A DNA stretch of 64,000 nt, taken from assembly GCA_012184525.1 (NCBI GenBank), contig WOFQ01000020.1:62001-126000 (forward strand), written 5' to 3'. The first letter of the stretch is position 1. Every line of letters begins with the position of its first letter. This document shows, piece by piece, positions 51,819 to 61,970 of the stretch. Source of the stretch: Xenoacremonium recifei (Eukaryota > Ascomycota > Sordariomycetes > Hypocreales > Nectriaceae). The translations under genes were made by a program, and so were the position numbers. Below the pieces are notes generated by a model. The model was not told the DNA's origin. It saw only the letters and a list, made by a program, of their open reading frames with translations, and searched no databases.

Positions 51819-53902
51819 ATGGCTCCCCGAGTGATTGTCGTGGGCGGTGGCCGTAAGTCTTCGCCTCTGTTCCATTGCCCTCGGTCGCTGCAATCGAGGC
51901 AATCATTGACAGTTACTAATTGCAATCCCTCCAGTCTCCGGCCTGAGCGCTGCGCACACCATCTACCTCGCCGGCGGAAACGTCGTCGTCCTGGACAAGC
52001 AGAGTGAGTAGACGCCACGCCTCTCCAGCCGACTTTCACGTGAAAGTCAGCACGACTCATGACAACGGTTATTGGTGGCTAACACGTGGGCCACCCACAG
52101 ACTTCTTCGGCGGAAACTCGACCAAGGCCACCTCCGGAATAAACGGCGCCTTGACTCGGACGCAGGTCGAGCACGGCATTGCCGACAGCGTCAAGCAGTT
52201 CTACGATGATACCCTCAAGTCGGCCCGTGACAAGGCGCGACCCGACCTCATCAAGGTGCTGACCTACAAGTCCGCCGCCGCCGTCGAGTGGTTGCAGGAC
52301 GTCTTCAACCTCGACCTCACCCTCGTCTCGCGGTTAGGCGGCCACTCGCAGCCGCGAACCCACCGTGGCCACGATGCCAAGTTCCCCGGCATGGCCATCA
52401 CCTACGCCCTCATGCAGCGCCTCGAGGAGCTCGCCGAGAACGAGCCCGACCGCGTCGAGATCATCAAGAAGGCCCGCGTGACTGGCCTGAACAAGGACGG
52501 CAACACCGTCACCGGCGTCACCTACGAGTTCAACGGCGAGTCTGTGACGCTTGACGGCCCTGTCGTCCTGGCGACTGGTGGTTATGCTGCCGATTTCACC
52601 GACTCCTCGCTGCTGAAGAAGCACCGCCCCGACACCTACGGCCTCGCCACCACCAACGGCGCTCACGCCACCGGTGACGGCCAGAAGATGGTCATGGCCA
52701 TTGGCGGCAATGGCATCGACATGGACAAGGTCCAGGTGCACCCTACCGGTCTCGTCGACCCCAAGGACCCGGGCTCCAAGTGGAAGTTCCTCGCTGCCGA
52801 GGCTCTGCGTGGTGAGGGTGGTCTGCTGCTCAACGCCGACGGCGACCGCTTCTGCGACGAGCTCGGCCACCGTGACTACGTCTCGGGCATGATGTGGAAG
52901 GAGAAGGACAAGGGCAAGTTCCCCATCCGCCTCGTCCTCAACTCCAAGGCCTCCAAGACGCTCGACTTCCACACCCGCCACTACTCGGGCCGTGGCCTGA
53001 TGAAGAAGATGACGGGCAAGGAGCTGGCCAAGGAGATTGGCTGCTCGCCCGACCACCTCCAGAAGACCTTCACCACCTACAACGCCATCGCCGACGGCAA
53101 GCAGAAGGACCCCTGGGGCAAGAAGTTCTTCCACAACCTGCCCATCGACATCAACGACGACTTCCACGTCGCCCTGATGGAGCCCGTGCTGCACTTCACC
53201 ATGGGCGGCATCGAGATCAACGACAAGGCCCAGGTGCTCAACCAGGAGCAGCAGCCCTTCGAGGGTCTCTACGCCTGCGGTGAGCTGGCTGGTGGTGTCC
53301 ACGGCGCCAACCGACTGGGTGGCTCGTCGCTGCTGGGCTGCGTCGTCTACGGCCGTGTTGCCGGCGATACCGCCTCCAACTACCTGTTCCAGCAGGCCCT
53401 CAAGGGCAGTGTTGGCTCTGCCGCCCAGCGTGTCGGCCAGATCTCGCTGCACCTTGACCCCTCCGTCCCAAACCGGCTCACCGTGGAGTGGGCGCCCGGT
53501 ACCGCCGGACCGACCAGCTCGGGCCCCGGCTCCGGTCCGTCGGTTCTCGCCCAGCAGGCCACCTCGGCCGCCGGCCCCAGCCCCGCCAAGGAGGACGGCG
53601 CCAAAGCGGCCAAGCCCAACAACCCCAAGGAGTTCAAGGTGCCCGAGCAGGAGTACACGATGGAGGAGGTGGCCAAGCACAACACCAAGGGCGACCTGTG
53701 GGTCGTGGTAAAGGGCGTCGTCATGGACCTCAGCGACTGGCTCGAGGAGCACCCTGGAGGTCCCCAGGCTATCATGAACTTCATGGGCCGTGACGCCACA
53801 GAGGAGTTCGAGATGCTGCACGACGACGAGGTCATCCCCAAGTATGCGCCGCAGCAGGTCATTGGCCGTGTCAAGGGCCAGGAGCCCACGCTGGAGCTGT
53901 AA
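51819..53902 (+). CDS. Fumarate reductase (Osm1-type) fused to cytochrome b5
   Basis: Three exons (51819-51852, 51935-52003, 52101-53902) give 634 aa. The 34-nt first exon encodes MAPRVIVVGGG; the FAD-binding loop GGGLSGLSAAHT is complete only after the first splice. The flavoprotein core is typical of soluble fumarate reductases (HPTGLVDPKD, ALRGEGGLLLN, HRDYVSGMMW and GGVHGANRLGGSSLLGC). An Ala/Pro/Lys linker leads to a C-terminal cytochrome b5 domain from about residue 552, with haem ligands H585 (HPGG) and H608. Osm1 enzymes reduce fumarate to succinate and re-oxidise reduced flavin during protein folding under low oxygen. The b5 domain is a likely electron donor. No obvious N-terminal targeting peptide is present, suggesting a cytosolic form. 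Confidence 0.9.
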
Positions 53903-56523
53903 GCTGGAGGACGACGAAAGAAAAGGAGGATTGTGAGGAATTGAATGGATACCATGCATGCATCAGATTGAGGAGGAGTGTTTTGTGTAGCTCGGCGATG
54001 GTGATGGGCTGTTTGGCGTAAAAGGGACCCTGTATTGATATGGCACGTTATGGTGCATCGCTTGTCTAAATCTACATACTTACTTGACTTCTCACCTGAA
54101 TCGTTATTGCTAGTGCCTCTTGATGTGCAAACTAATGCGGTAAAATGCATGGGGACTAAAACCTCTCAAGGATTGCGTTCTTTGAAGGTTTCGTTTCCCG
54201 ATTGCGAAGTCCTTCATCAAACGTATTCCAGTTGGCCCCTTTGACCTGTGATCCCGACGGATGCCACGACGTACAACCAGCCGACTCTATTCTTAGACCG
54301 ATGACCTTTCTAGAAAGTCCTCCGTTTCAACGCAGGAACACGTCCCACGATCGCGCCGACGAAGGGAACGTTGCTTGCTTGTCACACGCGGAAGCAAGGC
54401 ACACTGTGTTGGACGCGCGAGGTGTGACGGCGAGGATTTTCTAGAAGGGTGGGCTGTGAGACGTGGGAGACGGGAGGTGTTTGCTTCAACAGGATGCCTT
54501 GACTGGGAGGATTGTGGGAGAAAAGGAGGTGCCAAGCTGAAGTGGAGGGTGTTCCGTACTGGAAAGGGGCTGTGGTGTTGGAAAGGGAAAGACGGCACCA
54601 TGGAGGGGCCTGGGCGGGTGAGAGGCTTGAATAAATGAGACATGGCAATGTTATTCAGCTGGAAACTAAACGCTGTGGATGGAGGGCGCTATTGTCAGAG
54701 GGAGATTGTGAGGCTATCACGGGTGGGTTGTTATGGTAGGTGGCGAGTGCGCGGTGGAGGTTAGTGGACTCAGGGCGAGACATGGGCTTGATTTCACCCG
54801 GTAAATGCTTTTTCTGGTCCAAATCGAGATGCCAATCACCGATGAACCCGTCGAGGAGAAATGAGATGAGACTATGCAGAGGCAGATGCTGAAACTGTGT
54901 GTTCTGTTCTAGTTCGTGGGAAGTGAGAACTCTGTAGAGTCAGATCATACAGCGATAGACTATGCAAGGGGGAGGAGGACTGTAGCTGTTGAGTTCCGCG
55001 GTCATTGTCCGAAACATACAGAGTATAGCTGAATTGGCAAAATCTCTAGACTATAGTTGTGTCTATAGCTCAGGGGCCGACTATGCAGGCTGCGGCTTGC
55101 GTTCGGCGAGACGTCACAGAGTCTATTCCCAAAGAAACCAACACTCGCCGGTTTGCTCTTCTCCGCGCCCGCATCCTATACGGAATTACCCCGTACTTTC
55201 CTCCGCGCCCCGTACCATACATAGTTTGGTCCGTAGTTGCAGAAATAGTTGGTTCAGCCAACAGAACAGCGTCAACCCAAGCGGTGAGGCCCGTCGTATT
55301 GTGGCTTGCCATACGAGCGGGATGACCTGATAGTATGGCCAGGTTTCAGCGCCTCTCATCCGCACCTTACCTCACCTAAGAATAGCGGCCAACTTTGCCA
55401 GTGTGCTACAACAACCAAAAAGCAAAAGAGGGCGTCATTCATGCAAGATCCAGGGCGCACCTCCTGGGCCTTGCAGCAGCGCCGTTCCGCGTATTGGGCG
55501 CAGCGTCGCGCTGTGGCTGACACGGGGGCGGGAAGCCATCGCCAGCTTTGGGAAGCTCGCTTCGTGCCCTGTTTGACGCTGCTGCTGGGGGCCGGGAGGT
55601 GCGGAACAAGGGGGGTTGCACGGGACGGGAGGGTTTGCTGCTGTTGGTGTTGTTCCTTGCGGTGATATTTGACAGACGTCTAGATTCCTACAATGGATGG
55701 GCACGCTGCAACTCTGACAGCCCAGCCCAGCAAGCGAGTACGCCGGGAATAGAGAAGAGAGAGAGACCCAAGTCACTCGCGCACGGGAACGATCAGATCA
55801 TTTGCTGGCCCGCCTGCCGCTGCGAAGAATGCGAGAGCCGTCAGGTTCCGTCAGGGAGACGAGCCAAAAGTGACGGCTCACTTCTGCGCAGGGAAACTTC
55901 ACTGACAAGGACAAGGAACCACTCGCACCTCCTCCCCCGCAAAATTGCAGCAGCACAGTGCCGGGCCTGACCTGATTAGCGCGCTTTGGAGACGATGGAG
56001 GGGAGGGCTGGATCCGCTGCGAGGCCGGAAGGAATTAAGGTAGCGGTACTTGTGGGCGAGGCCGGTGGTGGCAGTCCGCACCCCCGGCTTGTCGCATGAC
56101 TTTTGGGTGAAGCCGCTCTGGCATCATTTGTGAGGGATAGGAAGGGCTTCAAGGGGGGTTAAAGGATGCGCGCTGTAAGTAACGGGACGTTTCTCGGGTT
56201 GTCGGTGTTGAGCAGGATAGGGATTTGTCAGAGGAGGAATTGCAGGTGCGCACTGTGATGGAGGGATGGATGGATGGAAGTTTCTGGCGGATGGAGACGC
56301 TGCGGCGCCCTCCGCGCTGTAAGAATTCATGCCCTGGCCGGATGACATTTTGCCTTTCCGCAACTCGATGCCGCTGCTCGCATTCCTCGTGGCGGCCGTT
56401 CAACTGTCAGACGTTTCTTTTGCTGTGCCTCGCCGTGCCTGAAGTTTGTGACAACTCGTCGTGCCGGACAATCACTCTCGCATCCGAGTCTCCTGCTCAG
56501 TCCCGTGAACCAACACGCGCACA

Positions 56524-56543
56524 TGCAAGTACCGGTACTTGCA
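56524..56543. promoter_or_regulatory. Perfect 20-bp palindrome in a large promoter region
   Basis: The arm TGCAAGTACC is followed directly by its exact reverse complement. The core CGGTACTTG also occurs singly at 56,044-56,052. It lies 1.5 kb before the hexose transporter ATG. A role as a dimer binding site is only a guess. Confidence 0.35.
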
Positions 56544-57066
56544 CCCTGCCAGCCCTGTCCGGGGGGCATCTTTTAGGGCGTGGTCTGGTCTGGGGGAGGA
56601 TGGGGCACGGTGCTGAGAAGACTTTCCGCACCCGTTGAAAAGTACAGACTGGCGTTTTTCGCTGCATTCGCTACAGGTTCCTACAGTGCGGGCTCCGCAT
56701 TGGGTGCATCTTCCGGGATGGCCGCTGCAGCACCGGGGGCGCCGTCTGAGAGCACAGTGCCGTAGAGACCACAGACTGTATTTTGGCACTTCGAGCTAGA
56801 CAGTTGACGGCAGTTGTGATGCTTTTTCGACCCTGGGGCATCGCTGGCCCTGAATGACGCTGTGAGACAGCCACGAGACCAGTTGACCATTTGATGCGGT
56901 CGCTTACAGACGACGCCCACGGTGGTTCCTCTCCCTTGGATCGATTGAACCCGATCAGGACTTTTTGAGGAGAATGGGGTGGAGGGCTGTCTCAGTTGCG
57001 GTGATCAAACTGACAGCTGCCGGGCCCTGTCGGGTCGGATGAACTGGATCCTGGGGGATGTTCTCT

Positions 57067-57093
57067 CTGACGGGAGACCTGACGGGAGACCTG
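57067..57093 (+). repeat. 12-bp direct tandem repeat
   Basis: CTGACGGGAGAC occurs twice in a row and is followed by the first three bases of a third unit. It lies in the promoter region of the hexose transporter. Confidence 0.75.
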
Positions 57094-57510
57094 CAAAAAC
57101 CCACTAAATAACAGCATGCTAGATCCCTCCATTGTCAAGCCTTAATCACGTACTATAGGTAGCCCGGCAGGCAGGCTTCCACTCGACCAGATTTTGGCAG
57201 AGGGAGGGATTCATGGCGTGGTCCAGTGCCTGTACGATGGGGATAGCACGGAGCCAGTCCTCCATCCATGGCCCGTGTCCGTGTCAGCGCAATGGCGCAC
57301 TGGCTACCGACCAGCCGCTAGAAGCCGGCCAATAGCGGCTGCAGGCGGCGCCGGGGTGTGGCAGCGCTGGGGCCTCCCCTGTAAAGCCCTCGCTTCTGAG
57401 TGGGCGAGGAGCGAGACCCAGCCAATGAGCGCCCGTCCACGCGCGTGCTGATCGCTTTCAGGCCTGGGCGTGGCCTCCCCCGGTCGAGACTTCGCACTGT
57501 GTGCGTGCGT

Positions 57511-57529
57511 GCGATGCGATGCGATGCGA
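57511..57529 (+). repeat. GCGAT pentanucleotide run
   Basis: Three full GCGAT units plus GCGA. It is the same pentamer as in the MADS-box leader, read on the opposite strand. Confidence 0.7.
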
Positions 57530-58089
57530 CCTACTGCAACTTGATTCCATTTCTGGGGTCTTGCGGCGCATCGTCTGCTGTTCTCCCGCGCGGGCTGGCT
57601 TCGACTCTTCTTCCCGGCTATTCTGCTCTCTGTTTGAGCCACGTTTCGAAGTAGTTGACAGATGAGAGCATCGCGAGTCCTCTCGGCAATGGATGCGCTG
57701 CGCCCTGCCGGCTCCGAGTAGTGCGCCTCGCCCTGTGTCTCGCGCTGTCTCACTCACATTGCATGCTGAGTCTAGCACTTGGCTAGGTCGGGTGCGGGCT
57801 CCACCGCCGCTTCGCCGCCCCAGGGCCCCGAACACGCCGCAGGAGCAGACCTAGCTCGCACTGTACTCGCAGCGCCAGGGCAAAGGGGCCGGCATACAGT
57901 ACCAATAACTAAGCCCGCACCCCGTCCGCTCAGCGTGTCCGTCCGTCCCTCCCCCGATCCATTCTCAAATCCCCATCCACATTCGATCCTCTCACAACCC
58001 TTCAACCTCTCCACCCCAAAACCCGCCTTTGGGAGTCGACTCTGCGACGACCGCTGCACCCTGGATTGACGTCGCAAAACACCGACACC

Positions 58090-60392
58090 ATGGCGATTGC
58101 CATGGGCTGGCAGAAACCCGACAATGTCGCGGGCTCGTCGGCGCCGGCCATCATGGTCGGCCTGTTTGTGGCCTCGGGAGGGTTGCTGTTCGGCTACGAT
58201 ACTGGGTAAGACGAATCCGAATCGCTGTGAGGGCGTGGTGAGGTGCTTCGCAGACGGCGATGACGGCGCGACGGCAGACCGAGAAGGGACACGGAGATTT
58301 TACAGCGAATGCGACGATGAGAAGGGACCGGACGGCGACGATCTCGATGGAAAATGCTTCAGCCGACGACCAACCGAGGGGAGACTCGAAGACCGAGGGC
58401 GACTACGCAACGACAGACAATGGACATTTGACAATGGAAGAGTGCCAGAAAGGATGTGTATCAGGGCAGCAACGAAGGACTTGGCCGAAATACCGAAACA
58501 CCACAGGATTATCGCCGTCTTGACGCCTACGACAACTCTGCGACCATCGATCACTCAACCCACCACGCCACCCGTTGCCGAACCCTCTGCCAACTGCCAC
58601 TCTCACAGCGTGATCTCCTACGTGCAGACGCTGACTACTCTATTCTAGGGCCATCAACGGAATCATTGTCATGAGCGAGTTCAAGGAACAATTTGGTGCC
58701 AACTGTCACGACGACAATTCGAGCCTGCAGATCTGCACCAAGGACTCGTCAATAATAGTCGCCATTCTCAGCGTTGGAACCGCCATCGGCGCACTACTGG
58801 CTGCACCCGCAGGTGACTACTTCGGACGACGAATAACGCTCCTCATGTCCGTTGCTGTCTTCTGCTTCGGTGCCATTTTCCAGATCTGTGCTCACGCTCT
58901 GGCGATGCTCTTGGTCGGCAGGTGGGTTAAGTCCCCGTCACGAGATCTATTCAACGTGCACTCCACCTCGAACCATGAATCATGTTCGCTAACTTTCACG
59001 GTAGATTCTTTGCTGGTCTCGGCGTCGGAGCCATCTCCCTCCTGGTGCCCTTGTACCAGTCGGAAATGGCACCCAAATGGATACGAGGCACTCTCGTCTG
59101 TGCATACCAATTCTCCATCACCATAGGACTTCTTTCAGCAAGCATCATCAATATCATCACTTCACACATCAAGAGTTCGGCGGCATACCGGATTCCTCTA
59201 TCACTACAGCTGCTACCGGCCCTCATCCTCACCCTGGGCCTGCTCATCCTTCCCGAAACACCCCGATTCCTTGTCAAGAAGGGTAAACATGAAGCCGCTG
59301 GCCTCTCACTCAGCCGCTTAAGACGACTCGACATCACCCACCCCGCTCTAGTTGATGAACTACAGGAGATTGTTGCAAATCACCAGTACGAATTGACCCT
59401 TGGACCCGATACCTACAAGGCGATATTCGTAGGCCAGCCGAATCTAGGACGACGAACATTCACTGGCTGTGGTCTGCAGATGCTACAGCAGCTCACTGGA
59501 ATCAACTTTATAATGTGAGCATCAATTTAATCGAGTCTAGCGTAATGATGCTAACAGACTTCACAGGTACTACAGCACATCCTTCTTTACCGGAGCTGGC
59601 GTTAAGAGCCCTTACACTATATCGCTCATCATCAACATTATCAATGTTCTGTCGACGATCCCTGGCCTAGTGGTCATTGAGAGCTGGGGTCGACGGAAAC
59701 TCCTAATGATTGGCGCTCTGGGAATGGCGGCCTGTCAATTATTGATGGCCTCATTTACCACCGCTGCTGGCAAGAACCTCAAAGACGTCGCCCAGAAAAT
59801 TCTGGTCGCCTTCTGTTCCATCAACATCTTCTTCTTCGCTGCTTCATGGGGTCCGGTAGTCTGGGTTGTAACCTCGGAGATCTACCCCCTGAAGGTCCGA
59901 GCCAAGGCCATGTCGGTATCGACGTTCTCAAATTGGGTTCTCAACTTCGCCATATCATACAGCACACCCTTCATGGTCGGCAACGAGCCTGGCAACGCCA
60001 ATTTTGGCCCGAAGATCTTTTTCATATGGGGCGCCTTCTGCATCATTGCTGTCTTCTTCGTGTGGGCTATGGTGTACGAGACGAGCAAGATCAGTCTTGA
60101 ACAGATTGACGAGATGTACGAACGAGTGAATCACGCGTGGAACAGCAAGGAGTTCGAGCCAAGCTGGAGCTTCCAGCAGATGCTTGACGAGGGCTGGTCA
60201 CCGAGTGCTCAGCCACCACCGGATCATGAGCTCCATACGATGCAGACGACATCGAGTGCGGACACGACCCTCGGCGATGGCAATTCATCGTCAATAACTG
60301 TGAATAATACGACCAGCAACACTGATACGAATCCCACGTCGAACGAAAACAAGGCCGCCACGCCAATGGCCGCAGTCGATTTCAGTTACTAG
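58090..60392 (+). CDS. MFS hexose transporter or glucose sensor (Rco3-like)
   Basis: Four exons (58090-58205, 58649-58921, 59005-59514, 59567-60392) give 574 aa. The start KPDNVAGSSAPAIMVGLFVA, then GGLLFGYDTGAINGI, is characteristic of the Rco3/monosaccharide-transporter branch. Sugar-porter motifs are complete: GDYFGRRITLL, LYQSEMAPKWIRGTLVC, LPETPRFLVKKG, LQQLTGINFIMYYSTSFF, ESWGRRKLL and VYETSKISLEQIDEMYERV. Twelve membrane segments are expected. A C-terminal tail of about 90 residues, rich in Ser, Thr and Asn, is longer than in plain transporters and is seen in sensor-like members. The first intron is unusually long (443 nt) and splits the codon after GYDT; its GCTGAC branch site and TTCTAG acceptor are clear. 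Transport versus sensing cannot be decided from sequence. Confidence 0.88.
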
Positions 60393-61970
60393 GGGCATGC
60401 TTGCCGCTCGAATCACACTTTGTCTATATTATATGTCTTCAGGGCCTCGCGTCATATAGGGAAACAGCGGCGATGGAGTTTACGACGAGATGGAGTTATG
60501 CGGGGTTACGGGAAATGTTTCTTTCGCTGGTTTTTACTGCTATGCTCACGCACGTACGTTTTGGTCTGGGATGTTGGCTCGGTCCCCAGCAGGGCTCATT
60601 TCACCTAGGGGACTTGGGAAACAAGGGAATGGATAAGGCTTTGGATACCACCAGATGTTACTACAGTCGCTGCCCGCGCCATTCGTTTTTTTGGTTCACA
60701 CGGTTATGTTGTCGATGAAATGGGACACTTCAGGATACCCTTACTAGCAGCGACTTAATAGTCAGGGATGAGGAGGGGAGTTGGATAACGCGGGCTTGTG
60801 TTTATTTTGTCATTGATGGATTTGACTGGTCAGCTTTGTGCCACTGGTAAAAGGAGAGAAAAGGGAATTCAAAGCCGTATTGAACGTCTGCATTGCGACG
60901 TGCCCCCCGTTTCGTGTCTGTGAATGTGTGACGGTAAGCTGACGACGGGGGGCAGGAGGGGGATCTTCGTACAGACTACGCGTCCTGGCACAGACGTTCC
61001 GGGGGGGTGGATGGTCCGCTGACGGGCGTGTCTGAGATGAGTGGCTGTTTGTCTGAGGTGACTGAAGAGCGGAATGTGGTTTGGGTGACTCACTGACGTG
61101 GTGGGTGTCCGTTGATAGGACTGAAGAGGAGGCTTTGCGAGTATCCGTCTTGGGGTGGTTGTGCTTATCAGGTATTCGCTCGTGTCTCAGCAGAGGACTT
61201 TTGTGGTTTGCTTATCAGCGTAACGTGAGGCTGGCTGGATTTGGTCATTCATCTGGTTTTGACGCAGGTTCCCGTGGTGAACGCGTGGACTGTCATTTTT
61301 GTTCGTTTGTCCTGGCAGTGTACAAAGGCTGGTTTGATGAGTTATGTAAGTGACTGTGTTTGAATGCTTGTTCTTTGTTAGTCGTCTTGTTATTACACGG
61401 TTAGCTCTTGTTGTCATTATGATTTGACTCTTTTGATGCAAGTGATTGAGTTTATGGTGCGATGAGTGATGGTCTATCAGTATATATAGTTCAAAAAATC
61501 CGACGATGGAGAGATCTCCCCATCAGATTCACCCTTTAGTATCTATATAGGACGGAAGCCGTCTCAAGGACTCTTGCAAGTCTTCCGATCGAACAGTGAA
61601 CTGGTGTTTGGCTAGACAAAGCTGTCTAAGATTCTTCCTGAATAACTTCTCTTCACTGCCCTATAGTCAACTCCGACGACTTTGAGACTGTCGTCCTGTC
61701 ACCTCCACCGCAAAGTGAATTACCAATCTGGCTCTTTTGCAATGGCGGTAATAGCTTTCAGTGATGAACTCCCGGCTAAGCCAAAGCGCTATGGTCTGGG
61801 CCGTTGCTCCTCTCTCGCAACTATAAAAAGAGGCTTTACCATGCACCAGCATTGCCAGTATACTCAAGCCCAACACAACAATCAAAACTTGGAGAATTCG
61901 GCACTTTTCCCCAGGACAAGCAATTAAACACCAAGAATCACACCTCTGAACTCAATACGCCAAACATCAA
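60393..61970. other. Intergenic, no supported gene
   Basis: About 1.6 kb between the transporter stop and the RBR ligase start, on the same strand. It contains the transporter 3' UTR and the RBR promoter with a TATA box. Short frames on both strands carry no recognisable domain. Confidence 0.5.
61822..61829 (+). promoter_or_regulatory. TATA box of the RBR ligase gene
   Basis: TATAAAAA lies 149 bp before the ATG at 61,971, followed by a C/A-rich leader ending ACATCAAATGG. Confidence 0.45.

Larger units (their letters stand above)
53903..58089. other. Long gene-free stretch upstream of the hexose transporter
   Basis: The longest intergenic region of the window, 4.2 kb. It holds the 3' flank of fumarate reductase and, presumably, a large promoter and 5' UTR for the hexose transporter. 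Overlapping frames on both strands carry no domain, signal peptide or intron pattern. Visible structure includes a 20-bp palindrome (56,524), a 12-bp tandem repeat (57,067), a GCGAT run (57,511), and a C/T-rich leader in the last 200 bp. Confidence 0.5.

Noticed and set aside
52334..53959. Minus-strand open frame of 541 codons antisense to fumarate reductase
   Set aside because: It is the mirror of a GC-rich, highly biased coding exon. The Leu/Val/Gly-rich product has no domain, while the plus strand encodes a complete enzyme.
56225..56638. Plus-strand frame of 137 codons in the 4.2-kb gene-free region
   Set aside because: Composition is like surrounding non-coding DNA, overlaps other frames, and no homologous motif is seen.
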